DNA of 64,000 nt from Shimia_B sp039815465 (lineage in GTDB: Bacteria > Pseudomonadota > Alphaproteobacteria > Rhodobacterales > Rhodobacteraceae). The number at the start of each line of letters is the position of its first letter. Position 1 is the stretch's first letter. Below are positions 1 through 9,334 of this stretch, piece after piece. A program made the position numbers and the translations under genes. The stretch covers positions 62,001-126,000 of the forward strand of contig JBCBZG010000002.1 of assembly GCA_039815465.1 (NCBI GenBank), written 5' to 3'. The notes below the pieces were generated by a model, which saw only the letters and a program-made list of their open reading frames with translations, was not told the DNA's origin and ran no database searches.

Positions 1-72
1 GGCGACACGGGTGAGAGCCTCTTGCCCCCATCGCTCGACAGTGAAGAGCCGCTTTTGCCGGTGGCTGAGTAA
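1..72 (+). CDS. C-terminal end of a protein, probably SecG (partial)
   Basis: The first 23 codons of the window are open in frame 1 and end at TAA (70-72). The tail is acidic and Pro/Ser-rich and ends in LLPVAE. In alphaproteobacteria secG, the small SecYEG translocase subunit, is commonly just upstream of pyrG and has a low-complexity acidic, proline-rich C-terminus, so SecG is the best guess. The identification rests on position and composition only, because the membrane segments lie outside the window. Confidence 0.4.
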   Translation, partial: GDTGESLLPPSLDSEEPLLPVAE

Positions 73-89
73 CCACCACCCGTAGCGTC

Positions 90-105
90 GGGGGATACCC
101 CCGCC
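90..105 (+). terminator. Possible hairpin terminator after the partial first gene
   Basis: A perfect CGGGGG / CCCCCG stem with a three-base loop lies about 17 bases after the stop codon of the partial first gene. It is followed by a weak pyrimidine stretch but no clear T-run. It could end the upstream transcript before pyrG. Nothing else stands out between here and the pyrG start. Confidence 0.3.
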
Positions 106-208
106 GCTTTATCTTGCGTCACCATGGACAGTTGGGCACGAATCCGTGTATCCTTAACTCCCGTGGTGCTGCGAATATTCCTGCGCCAGACACGACGGGA
201 GAAGCCCC

Positions 209-1852
<1,644 letters not shown>

Positions 1853-1856
1853 GGCG

Positions 1857-2318
1857 GTGTTTGAGCGGCTCCTCGACCTGTTTCAGTCGGAACCCTATGA
1901 GACGCCAGTGCCCGTCGCTGACGCCGAACACGCCTTTGGCGCGTTGATGGTGCGGGTGGCGAAGGCGGATAAAGCATATCTTTATCAAGAGCTTGAGCGC
2001 ATCGATTACATCCTTGCCCAGCGCAATGGGCTGTCGGCTGTGGATGCTGCGAAGTTTCGGGCAAGCTGCGAAAAGCTTGAGACGGTCATGCCCTCTACCG
2101 ACGAGCTGAGCGAGATCCTCGTCCGCGAAGTGCCCGAGATCGACCGCGAAAAGATGTTTATCGCGCTGTGGGAGGTGCTCTGGGCCGATGGGCTCAACCA
2201 CAGAAGCGAAGAGGACGTGATCGCCCAAGTGGCCGCTGTGCTGGGCGTGGGGGCGAACCGGGCGACGGCGCTTGCCTCTGACATCTTGCCGGGGATGCCG
2301 AATAGGAAGGGAACGTGA
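1857..2318 (+). CDS. TerB-fold (tellurite resistance TerB family) protein
   Basis: A 153-residue, largely helical cytosolic protein. The acidic, alternating-charge segments ALMVRVAKADKAY and LWEVLWADG resemble the two repeats of the TerB fold (DUF533/TerB superfamily). The family is implicated in membrane-associated stress responses, but most stand-alone members have no known function. GTG at 1857 is preferred because it follows the pyrG stop by four bases; an ATG further upstream would overlap pyrG by about 47 bases. The gene ends in a one-base stop/start overlap with the DUF1330 gene. A related gene lies at 2661. Confidence 0.75.
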   Translation: MFERLLDLFQSEPYETPVPVADAEHAFGALMVRVAKADKAYLYQELERIDYILAQRNGLSAVDAAKFRASCEKLETVMPSTDELSEILVREVPEIDREKMFIALWEVLWADGLNHRSEEDVIAQVAAVLGVGANRATALASDILPGMPNRKGT

Positions 2319-2611
2319 TGCCCAAAGGCTATTGGATCGCCCACGTCACGGTCGAAGACCCAGACATCTACGAACGCTACAAAGCCGCCAATGCGGCGCC
2401 GTTTGCCGAATTTGGCGCGCGGTTTTTGGTGCGCGCGGGCGCGCAGACCGTGGCCGAGGGCCAGGCGCGTGCGCGGACGGTGGTGCTGGAGTTTCCAACG
2501 ATCGAGGCCGCCCATGCGTGTTTCGCCTCCGACGCCTATCAGGCGGCCAAAGCCATCCGCGACCCCATTGCGACCTCCGACATGGTGATCGTCGAGGGGT
2601 ATGAGGGTTAG
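2318..2611 (+). CDS. DUF1330 family protein
   Basis: A 97-residue single-domain protein that begins KGYWIAHVTVEDPDIYERY and contains the Tyr/Arg-rich pattern of DUF1330, a small ferredoxin-like alpha/beta barrel family common in proteobacteria. No catalytic role is established. The ATG at 2318 overlaps the stop of the TerB gene, and a GTG directly before it (2315) is an equally placed alternative. It lies between two TerB-fold genes, so all three probably share a transcript. Confidence 0.8.
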   Translation: MPKGYWIAHVTVEDPDIYERYKAANAAPFAEFGARFLVRAGAQTVAEGQARARTVVLEFPTIEAAHACFASDAYQAAKAIRDPIATSDMVIVEGYEG

Positions 2612-2660
2612 TTGTCCGCCGGAATTGCGCCCGGCGCTTTGCGTCCCTAAGTAGCCAGAC

Positions 2661-3101
2661 ATGTTTGCAGCACTTCTCAACCGCCTCGCCCAGCCTGAAC
2701 CGGACCCGCTTGAAGATGGGGACGCGCGTTTGGCGCTTTGCGCGCTGCTTGTGCGCGTTGCGCGATCCGATGGCAGCTACGAGGCAGAGGAGCGCGCCCG
2801 CATCCTGAGCATCGCCAAACAGCGTTACGGGCTGGCGGGGAGCGCGGCGGAAAGCCTGCTCGCGGATGCCGAGACGCTGGAATCCGAGGCGCCCGACACA
2901 GTGCGTTTCACCCGCGCAATCAAGGACGCGGTGCCGTACGAGGACCGCCGCGGCGTGATCGAGGCGCTTTGGTCGGTCGTGCTGGCCGATGGCGTGCGCG
3001 ATGACGAGGAAAATGCGCTTCTGCGGCTTGTGGCGAACCTGCTTGGTGTCAACGACCGCGACAGCGCGCTCGCGCGCCGCGCGGCTGAGGGCGAGCCCTA
3101 G
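2661..3101 (+). CDS. TerB-fold family protein
   Basis: A 146-residue protein related in pattern to the gene at 1857: LCALLVRVARSDGSYEAEE and ALWSVVLADGVRDDEE are the two acidic helical repeats expected of a TerB domain. It follows the DUF1330 gene by about 50 bases and ends nine bases before the next start. The two TerB paralogues flanking DUF1330 suggest duplication with divergence. No specific substrate or tellurite link can be argued from sequence. Confidence 0.72.
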   Translation: MFAALLNRLAQPEPDPLEDGDARLALCALLVRVARSDGSYEAEERARILSIAKQRYGLAGSAAESLLADAETLESEAPDTVRFTRAIKDAVPYEDRRGVIEALWSVVLADGVRDDEENALLRLVANLLGVNDRDSALARRAAEGEP

Positions 3102-3109
3102 CCCCCACC

Positions 3110-3820
3110 ATGCGCGCCAGTCTTCCCATGTATGACCCGCCGCATTTGCGGGCCGTGAACGACGCCTTTTGGACAGCCATCCGCGCGGCGCTGCCGTTTG
3201 AGGCGCCTCAGACGCTGACGCGCAGCGATGACATCTGGGCGCTTTGGACCGATGCGGCGCTGCTTTTGTCCCAGACCTGTAGCCTGCCCTATCGCGCGCG
3301 GCTGCGCGGGCGGGTGCACCTTGTGGGCACGCCGGATTATGGCCTGCCGGGCTGCCCGCCGGGCCACTACAATTCTACCATCGTGACGCGGGCCGACACC
3401 CAGGACATCGCAGGTGCGCGGCTGGCGTTCAACGACGGCCTGTCCCAGTCGGGTTGGGGCAATGCGCAGGGCCTCGGCGCCGTTGCGGCGCTCGAAACCG
3501 GGTCGCACGCGGCATCGCTCCAGGCGGTGGTGCGGGGCGACGCGGATGTGGCGGTGATCGACAGCCACACCCTGCGCATCCTTGGGTTGCCACCGGAACT
3601 CCGCGCCCGCGGATTGACCCAGCACACTCCGGCCACGCCCTACATCACGTCGCGTGCGGAGTGGGTGGCGCCCTTGCGCGCCGCCCTGGCCGCGGCCCTG
3701 GACACGCTCGTGCCTGCGGAGCGTGCGGCGCTCGGCATTCGTCAGATCGTGGACATCCCGGATGCTGAATACGGCGCCTTACCTTCCGTCGCGGCGCCGA
3801 AACTGCCCGAAAACCCCTGA
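3110..3820 (+). CDS. PhnD-like phosphate/phosphonate-type substrate-binding protein
   Basis: A 236-residue protein starting MRASLPMYD, like a cytoplasmic group of PhnD/periplasmic-binding-fold proteins. Features are a YNSTIVTR segment after a first lobe, then LAFNDGLSQSGWGN, the usual PhnD ligand loop, and a second lobe with AVIDSHTLRIL. No signal peptide or lipobox is visible, which is odd for a transporter component. No phosphonate transporter genes adjoin it. It precedes the ABC importer at 3882 but is separated by a hairpin. The ligand is unknown. Confidence 0.65.
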   Translation: MRASLPMYDPPHLRAVNDAFWTAIRAALPFEAPQTLTRSDDIWALWTDAALLLSQTCSLPYRARLRGRVHLVGTPDYGLPGCPPGHYNSTIVTRADTQDIAGARLAFNDGLSQSGWGNAQGLGAVAALETGSHAASLQAVVRGDADVAVIDSHTLRILGLPPELRARGLTQHTPATPYITSRAEWVAPLRAALAAALDTLVPAERAALGIRQIVDIPDAEYGALPSVAAPKLPENP

Positions 3821-3847
3821 TTTGGCGTTGCGGCGCCGGGGTTTTCG
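3808..3847 (+). terminator. Hairpin at the end of the PhnD-like gene
   Basis: CGAAAACCCC (3808-3817) pairs perfectly with GGGGTTTTCG (3838-3847) around a 20-base loop. The stem overlaps the stop codon of the PhnD-like gene, and its 3' arm supplies four Ts. It is plausible as a terminator separating that gene from the ABC importer operon that follows. Confidence 0.5.
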
Positions 3848-3881
3848 TGGCTCATTTCCCCGGTCAACGTCGAGGGTGCCC

Positions 3882-4655
3882 GTGAGCCACGCCACACCGG
3901 TCATAGAGATCACAAATCTGCACAAGTCTTATGGCCCGCTCGAGGTGCTCAAGGGCGTCGACATCCGGGCTCAGGCAGGTGACGTGATCAGCCTCATTGG
4001 GTCCTCGGGATCCGGGAAATCGACGCTCCTGCGGTGCTGCAACCTGCTGGAACACAGCCAGGAGGGCGATATCGCGTTCGAGGGCGAGCCCGTGCGCTGG
4101 AAAGGCCAAGGGCTGGCGCGTCAACCGGCCGACAAACGCCAGGTGCTCAAGATGCGCACCAATCTGTCGATGGTGTTTCAGCAGTTTAACCTGTGGTCCC
4201 ACCTGACCATTTTGCAAAACGTCATGGAAGCCCCGGTGCAGGTGTTGGGCCATGACAAAGCGGAGGTCGAGGACCGCGCGCGACGGCTGCTCGACAAGGT
4301 GGGCATCGGCGACAAGGGCGCAAGCTACCCACCGCAGCTGTCGGGCGGCCAGCAACAACGCGCGGCCATCGCGCGGGCGTTGGCGATGGAACCCAAGGCG
4401 CTGCTCTTTGACGAACCGACATCGGCGCTTGATCCAGAGCTTGAACAAGAGGTGATCCGCGTGATCCGCGGGCTCGCTGAGGAGGGGCGCACGATGATCA
4501 TCGTGACCCATGACATGGCCATGGCGCGCGACGTATCGAACCACGTCGTGTTCCTCCACCACGGGCGCATCGAGGAAGAGGGCGCGCCAAGCGAGCTCTT
4601 TGGGGCGCCGAAATCTGAACGGCTGCAGCAGTTTCTGTCTGCGGTGGCCGCCTAA
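3882..4655 (+). CDS. Polar amino-acid type ABC transporter, ATP-binding subunit
   Basis: The ATPase of a histidine/glutamine-type importer, 257 residues. Walker A GSSGSGKST is at 40-48; it also has the Q-loop VFQQFNLWSH, the signature LSGGQQQR, Walker B LLFDEPTSALDPE and the switch His in VTHDM. The GTG at 3882 is chosen because GAGGG lies five bases upstream and the domain (VIEITNLHKSYG) begins right after. It is followed by the binding protein and two permeases in transport-operon order. Adjacent glutamine-synthetase-like ligases and a PuuB-like oxidase suggest the cargo is an amine or amino acid. Confidence 0.92.
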   Translation: MSHATPVIEITNLHKSYGPLEVLKGVDIRAQAGDVISLIGSSGSGKSTLLRCCNLLEHSQEGDIAFEGEPVRWKGQGLARQPADKRQVLKMRTNLSMVFQQFNLWSHLTILQNVMEAPVQVLGHDKAEVEDRARRLLDKVGIGDKGASYPPQLSGGQQQRAAIARALAMEPKALLFDEPTSALDPELEQEVIRVIRGLAEEGRTMIIVTHDMAMARDVSNHVVFLHHGRIEEEGAPSELFGAPKSERLQQFLSAVAA

Positions 4656-4681
4656 CCCATTCATCAACGGGAGTAGAACTG

Positions 4682-5407
4682 ATGAAGACACTGATCCAAA
4701 CCACTGCCATCCTGGCGCTCGCTGCTGGGTCTGCCTTTGCCGGCAGCCACGCGGAAACCGTGCGCCTGGGGACTGAAGGCGCCTACGCGCCGTGGAACTT
4801 CCTGGACGACAACGGCGAAGTGGCCGGGTTCGAGCGTGAGCTGGGCGACGAGCTCTGCGCGCGCGCGGAACTGACCTGCGAGTGGGTGACCAACGATTGG
4901 GATTCGATCATCCCCAACCTCGTCAGCGGCAACTACGACGCCATCATCGCGGGCATGTCGATCACCGATGAGCGTGATGAAGTGATCGACTTCACCATGG
5001 GTTACACCCCACCGGACCCATCCGCCTATCTGGCGACGTCGATGGATGCTGACATCATGGGCGGCGTCGTGGCCGCGCAGGTCAATACGATCCAATCCGC
5101 GTTTCTGGCGGAAAAGGGCGTGACGGTGCTGGAATTCGCAACGCCTGAGGACACGATCGCAGCCGTCCGCAACGGTGAAGCAGACGCGGTACTCGCGGAC
5201 CAGAGCTTCCTCGCGCCAATCGCGGAGGCCGATGCGGGCCTCATGATGCTCGCACAGATGGAATCCATCGGCGGTGGTGTCGGCATGGGCATTCGCGAAA
5301 GCGACGGCGAGCTGAAGGACAAGTTCAACGCGGCGATCCAGTCGATGAAGGATGATGGGTCCCTCAACGCGCTGATCACTAAGTGGGAAGTGTCCTCGAC
5401 CTTCTAA
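4682..5407 (+). CDS. Amino-acid/polyamine ABC transporter, periplasmic substrate-binding protein
   Basis: A 241-residue family 3 solute-binding protein. It has a Sec signal peptide (MKTLIQ, hydrophobic core, probable cleavage after AFA near residue 20), then VRLGTEGAYAPWNFLDDNGEVAGFE, the canonical start of His/Arg/Orn-binding proteins. The second-lobe pattern GEADAVLADQSFLAP is present. It lies between the ATPase and the permeases. The 107-base gap after it, with a direct repeat and short hairpin, would allow the binding protein to be made in excess. Ligand class is inferred only. Confidence 0.9.
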   Translation: MKTLIQTTAILALAAGSAFAGSHAETVRLGTEGAYAPWNFLDDNGEVAGFERELGDELCARAELTCEWVTNDWDSIIPNLVSGNYDAIIAGMSITDERDEVIDFTMGYTPPDPSAYLATSMDADIMGGVVAAQVNTIQSAFLAEKGVTVLEFATPEDTIAAVRNGEADAVLADQSFLAPIAEADAGLMMLAQMESIGGGVGMGIRESDGELKDKFNAAIQSMKDDGSLNALITKWEVSSTF

Positions 5408-5446
5408 TGCGGTTTGCGGGGCCCTCATATGCGTCCCCGGACAGTG

Positions 5447-5477
5447 GCGGCGCCGTGCGACAGCGCGGCGCCGTGCG
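5447..5477 (+). repeat. 13-bp direct repeat in the binding protein-permease gap
   Basis: GCGGCGCCGTGCG occurs at 5447-5459 and again at 5465-5477, separated by five bases. The repeat contains the palindrome GGCGCC. It lies between the binding-protein stop and the first permease start. It may be a slippage product or part of an mRNA structure that uncouples expression of the two genes. Confidence 0.6.
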
Positions 5478-5514
5478 TTCTGCGGCTTGCTTGCGCCTGA
5501 AAGTGTGGTGAGCC

Positions 5515-6378
5515 GTGTTTGAATTCTGCGCAGACCCCTCGACGCTTGAAACGTTTCGCTGGTTCGCGTGCTATTTCACGACCGGTAAGCACCAGCTTCT
5601 TTACTGGTCGTTCCTGACGGTCTTTGCGCTGCTGGCCATCACCGCGCCCACGGCGCTTGCGTTTGGCTTTGGCGGGGCGATGGCCGCGCGGTCGCCGGTC
5701 CTGCCCCTGCGGTGGTTAGGGCGCGCCTATATCGCGGTGGTCCGCGGGGTGCCCGACATTGCGTTTTTCCTCTTTTTCGTCATCGCACTCGATCAAGGGT
5801 TCGAGTGGCTGCGCCACCAGGCGTTTTGCCCGGACTGGAGCGAGCCGATCCGGCAGGGCAATGACTTCATCGTCTGCCCAGAGGCCAAGCTGCCGCTGTC
5901 GACCGCGCCGCAACTGTGGCACGAGGTCTATGGCTTCTTCCTCGCGGTGCTCACATTCGCCATCGTGTTCGGCGCCTTCGCGGCCAACGTGCTCTATGGC
6001 GCGATGAACGCCGTCCCCCGCGGCCAGATCGAGGCGGCGGAAGCCTATGGCATGAGCCCACGTCAAGCGTTTTGGCGCGTGACGGTCCCGCAGATGTGGG
6101 TCTTTGCGCTGCCGGGGCTGTCGAACCTATGGATGGTGCTGATCAAAGCCACGCCGCTCCTTTTCCTGCTGGGGGTCGAAGACATCGTCTACTGGGCGCG
6201 GGAGCTGGGCGCGACGGTGCTGCCGCGGTTTTCCGACTACCCCCATGGCGACTGGCGGCTGTGGTACTTTTTGGCACTGCTGGTGTTCTACCTCGCCTTC
6301 ACCCGCGCCTCGGAGGCGGTGTTGAACCGCATCAACGCGCGCCTCACCCGCGGCCAAGCCACGCTCGGTGCCTCATGA
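5515..6378 (+). CDS. Amino-acid ABC transporter permease (HisQ-like)
   Basis: A 287-residue inner-membrane permease with several hydrophobic segments. The BPD_transp_1 EAA loop appears as QIEAAEAYGMSPRQAFWRVTVPQMW. The N-terminal part holds an insertion between membrane segments (FCPDWSEPIRQG) typical of the larger Rhodobacteraceae members. The GTG at 5515 is taken as start, since MFEFCADP precedes the first membrane segment by a normal distance. It is followed after a palindrome-rich spacer by the partner permease. It should form a heterodimer with the product at 6500. Confidence 0.9.
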   Translation: MFEFCADPSTLETFRWFACYFTTGKHQLLYWSFLTVFALLAITAPTALAFGFGGAMAARSPVLPLRWLGRAYIAVVRGVPDIAFFLFFVIALDQGFEWLRHQAFCPDWSEPIRQGNDFIVCPEAKLPLSTAPQLWHEVYGFFLAVLTFAIVFGAFAANVLYGAMNAVPRGQIEAAEAYGMSPRQAFWRVTVPQMWVFALPGLSNLWMVLIKATPLLFLLGVEDIVYWARELGATVLPRFSDYPHGDWRLWYFLALLVFYLAFTRASEAVLNRINARLTRGQATLGAS

Positions 6379-6383
6379 GGGCG

Positions 6384-6490
6384 AAGGATTTTCAAAAATC
6401 CTTGCCAAATTTCTTAACAGAAATTTGCGGTGGCGCGGCGGAGCCAAGACTTTTTCAAAAGTCTTGCCAAGAATTTTTAAAAATTCTTGG
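6384..6490. repeat. Tandem AT-rich palindrome array (two copies of a two-palindrome unit)
   Basis: Four perfect palindromes follow one another: 6384-6403 (AAGGATTTT CA mirror), 6406-6427 (CAAATTTC with a six-base loop), 6446-6465 (AAGACTTTT TC mirror) and 6467-6490 (CCAAGAATTTTT, 24 bp, no loop). The order is short-loop palindrome, linker ending in GCC, second palindrome, then GGCGCGGCGG, repeated twice with different stem bases but conserved symmetry. It sits between the two permease genes and stands out as AT-rich in a GC-rich region. Confidence 0.85.
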
Positions 6491-6499
6491 GGCGCGGCG

Positions 6500-7303
6500 G
6501 TGAGCTGTTGGGAGACAGTCCAGGCCTATGCCTTTCGGTCCATCGGGTATGGGGAGCGGCTCTTGCCGCGCGGGGATTTTACGCTGTGCCAGCATTTCAC
6601 GCTGATCGGCTCGGGTCTGCTTTGGAACATCTACTTTGGTACGCTGGCGCTGATCGCGGGGTTTGTGCTGGCCAATGTGATTGCCGTGGGCAAAGCCTCA
6701 CCGCGCCCATGGCTGTCGCGCCCGGCGGATTGGTTCATCCTGGTCTTCCGCGGCTCGCCGCTCTTTATCCAGTTCTTTCTCGCCTACTTCATCTTTCTTG
6801 AGCTCAAGCAGCTGGGCGTTCTGCCCTGGCTGACCTCGGCCTGGGCGGGGGCGTTGATCGTGCTTTTTCTCAACACCGCGGCCTACAGTGCAGAGATTTT
6901 CTATGGCGCGCTGAAATCCGTCCCACGGGGCGAGGTTGAGGCCGCCGATGCCTATGGCATGGCGGGGGTCACGCGGTTTCGGCGCATCATCTGGCCCACG
7001 CAGATGCGGCTGGCCTGGCCTGCTTACACGAACGAGGCGATCTTTCTGTTTCATGCGACGACGCTGGTCTTTCTGTCCGGCTTTCCGGCACAGCGCCAGC
7101 AGGGGGACGCGCTCTATTACGCGCAGTATTTCGCGGATAAGACGTTCAATCCCTTCGTGCCTTACCCGATCCTCGCCTTCTATTTCGTGCTCGTAACGCT
7201 GGTGCTGATCGGGCTCATGGGGCTCGTGAACCGGCGGCTGAACCGGCATATCCCGCAGGCGCAGCGGGGCCCGGCGCGAGTGCGGCCCACGCTCATGCGA
7301 TGA
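6500..7303 (+). CDS. Amino-acid ABC transporter permease (HisM-like)
   Basis: A 267-residue inner-membrane permease paired with the HisQ-like protein. The EAA loop is GEVEAADAYGMAGVTRFRRIIWPTQM, preceded by YSAEIFYGALKSVP. GTG at 6500 gives the N-terminus SCWETVQAYAFRSIGYGERLLPR, which fits this family. The frame stays open upstream to 6368, overlapping the preceding gene and running through the palindrome array. That longer start would add about 44 low-complexity residues encoded by the repeat and is considered unlikely. The stop overlaps the next gene by four bases (ATGA). Confidence 0.88.
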   Translation: MSCWETVQAYAFRSIGYGERLLPRGDFTLCQHFTLIGSGLLWNIYFGTLALIAGFVLANVIAVGKASPRPWLSRPADWFILVFRGSPLFIQFFLAYFIFLELKQLGVLPWLTSAWAGALIVLFLNTAAYSAEIFYGALKSVPRGEVEAADAYGMAGVTRFRRIIWPTQMRLAWPAYTNEAIFLFHATTLVFLSGFPAQRQQGDALYYAQYFADKTFNPFVPYPILAFYFVLVTLVLIGLMGLVNRRLNRHIPQAQRGPARVRPTLMR

Positions 7304-8586
7304 CGGGGTCGGCGCGCATTGCCGCCGTTGATCTGAACGGCCAGCTTCGCGGCAAGCGGGTGCCGCAGGCCGCCCTGGGCAAGAGCGTGCGGATGCCGCT
7401 TTCGGCGCTCAATGTCGATATTTTTGGCTACGACATCGATGACAGCCCTCTGGTTTTTGCCACCGGCGACGCCGATGGCGCGCTGCGCGCGGTGGCGCGG
7501 GACCCTGTCCCTCTGCCCTGGCTGGGTGGGGCGCCCCTGTTGCAACTCTCATCAATGTATCTGGACAGCGGGGCCCCGTTTGAGGGGGACCCCCGCCACG
7601 CGCTGGCGCGTGTCTTGGACCGTTACGACGCGAGGGGGTGGGTCCCCCACTGCGCGGTGGAGTTGGAGTTTTACCTGGTCGAGCGCGACGGCGCACTCGC
7701 GGCCCCGGTCAATCCGCGCAGTGGCCGCCGCCTGGCTGCGCCACAGGTCCTTGGTCTGCGCCAGCTCGACGGGTTCGACGCCTATTTCAGCGCCCTGGAG
7801 GCCGGCGCCGCCGCTATGGGGATCGAGATCGGCTCGATCACGTCCGAATCGGGCTTGGGCCAGTTCGAGGTCACGCTGGGCCACGCGCCCGCCATGACCG
7901 CCGCCGAGGATGCGCTGCTGATGAAGGAGCTCATCAAGGGGCTGGCGCAGTCCCACGGCTTTTCGGCCACGTTCCTGGCAAAACCCTTTGCGGAGGACGC
8001 GGGGAGCGGGCTCCACCTCCACGCGTCGGTGCTCGATGGGCGTGGCGTCAATGTGTTCGACGACGGGGGCGCGGCTGGCACGGAGCTTTTGCGCGCCGCC
8101 ATCGCAGGGTGCCTGGCCGCGATGGGGCCTGCGTCGCTCATCTTTGCGCCCCATAGCTCAAGCTACGCGCGTTTTGTGGAACATGCCCACGCGCCCACCG
8201 GGGCCACCTGGGGCTATGACAACCGCACGGTTGCGCTGCGCGTCCCGTCCGGCGCCCCTGCGGCGCGGCGGTTCGAGCATCGCGTGGCGGGGGGCGACAC
8301 CTGCCCCTACCTGCTCTTTGCCGCAATCCTCGGCGCGGCCATCACCGGGATCGAAGACGGCGCCGACCCTGGCGCGCCGATCACGGGCAGCGCCTATGGC
8401 CAGACGCCGCCCGCCCTTGCGCCCGACATGGGCGCCGCAATCGCGCGGCTGGGCGATCCGATGCTCGCGCGCATTTTCGCCCCCGAGCTGATCGACAACC
8501 TGCGCCGCACCAAGCTCCAGGATCTGGCAAAGTGTCAAAGTCTCAGCGATCACGAGGCGACGCTGGCGCTTCTTGAGGTGGTCTAG
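7300..8586 (+). CDS. Glutamine-synthetase family gamma-glutamyl ligase (first copy)
   Basis: A 428-residue member of the glutamine-synthetase superfamily, which condenses glutamate with an amine using ATP. Visible motifs are the Glu-metal segment VELEFYLV, the GLGQFEVTL strand, the HxH segment GSGLHLHASV and the ATP/glutamate-binding NRTVALRVP. It starts with a short N-terminal domain (IAAVDLNGQLRGKRVP) typical of PuuA-like/GlnA-like ligases rather than true nitrogen-assimilation GlnA. It overlaps the permease stop by four bases, tying its substrate to the importer. The exact amine is unknown. Confidence 0.85.
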   Translation: MTGSARIAAVDLNGQLRGKRVPQAALGKSVRMPLSALNVDIFGYDIDDSPLVFATGDADGALRAVARDPVPLPWLGGAPLLQLSSMYLDSGAPFEGDPRHALARVLDRYDARGWVPHCAVELEFYLVERDGALAAPVNPRSGRRLAAPQVLGLRQLDGFDAYFSALEAGAAAMGIEIGSITSESGLGQFEVTLGHAPAMTAAEDALLMKELIKGLAQSHGFSATFLAKPFAEDAGSGLHLHASVLDGRGVNVFDDGGAAGTELLRAAIAGCLAAMGPASLIFAPHSSSYARFVEHAHAPTGATWGYDNRTVALRVPSGAPAARRFEHRVAGGDTCPYLLFAAILGAAITGIEDGADPGAPITGSAYGQTPPALAPDMGAAIARLGDPMLARIFAPELIDNLRRTKLQDLAKCQSLSDHEATLALLEVV

Positions 8587-8647
8587 TCGCGCGGCCTTTT
8601 CTTCGCGCGCCGGGCTGACTAACATCCCCCAAACAACACGGTGATCC

Positions 8648-9334
8648 ATGCACATCGGCATTCTTCAATGCGGACACAGCCCAGACGGCGTCCGCGAGCA
8701 CCATGGCGATTTTCGCGTCATGTTTGAGGCGTTGTTTGAGGGCCAGGGGCTGACCTTCACGTCCTGGGATGTGGTGGACATGGAATTCCCCGATAGCATC
8801 GACGCCGCGGAGGGGTGGCTGTTGACCGGCTCCAAACACGGCGCCTACGAGGATCACGCCTTTATCCCCCCGCTGGAGGCGTTCATCCGCGCCGCCCATG
8901 GCGCGCGCAAACCCATGGTGGGCATCTGTTTTGGCCATCAGATCATCGCCCAAGCGCTCGGTGGGCGGGTGGAAAAGTTCGAGGGCGGCTGGGCCGTGGG
9001 CCGCCGCAGCTACGCGTTCGACGGCGAGGAGGCCGTGCACCTGAACGCCTGGCACCAGGACCAAGTCGTCGAGCGCCCGCCAGAGGCGCGCACGATTGGG
9101 TCGTCCGCGTTCTGCGCCCACGCCGGGCTTGTCTATGGCGACCACATCATGACCATCCAGCCGCATCCGGAGATCGGGCGTGCCGTCCTGTCGGACTACC
9201 TGCGGCTCAGGCGCGGCGATCCCGCCTACCCCCCTGCCATGCTAGAGCAAGCGGAGCGTGACTTGGACCTTGCGGGCAGTGAGCCGCACTTTGCCACCAA
9301 ACTTGCGGATTTCCTAAAGGCTGCACGCCCATGA
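8648..9334 (+). CDS. Class I glutamine amidotransferase (GATase1-like, possible PuuD role)
   Basis: A 228-residue stand-alone class I glutamine amidotransferase domain. The nucleophile elbow is VGICFGHQIIAQALGG and the His-Glu pair is in IQPHPEIG; a conserved LTGSK oxyanion segment is present. Homologues are often called GMP-synthase-like. Between two gamma-glutamyl ligases it could instead hydrolyse a gamma-glutamyl intermediate, as PuuD does, although PuuD belongs to a different peptidase C26 branch. It overlaps the second ligase by four bases. Confidence 0.82.
   Translation: MHIGILQCGHSPDGVREHHGDFRVMFEALFEGQGLTFTSWDVVDMEFPDSIDAAEGWLLTGSKHGAYEDHAFIPPLEAFIRAAHGARKPMVGICFGHQIIAQALGGRVEKFEGGWAVGRRSYAFDGEEAVHLNAWHQDQVVERPPEARTIGSSAFCAHAGLVYGDHIMTIQPHPEIGRAVLSDYLRLRRGDPAYPPAMLEQAERDLDLAGSEPHFATKLADFLKAARP

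Noticed and set aside
6368..6499. N-terminal extension of the HisM-like permease across the palindrome array
   Set aside because: Possible in frame, but family N-termini match the GTG at 6500, and the extra residues are repeat-encoded and low complexity.
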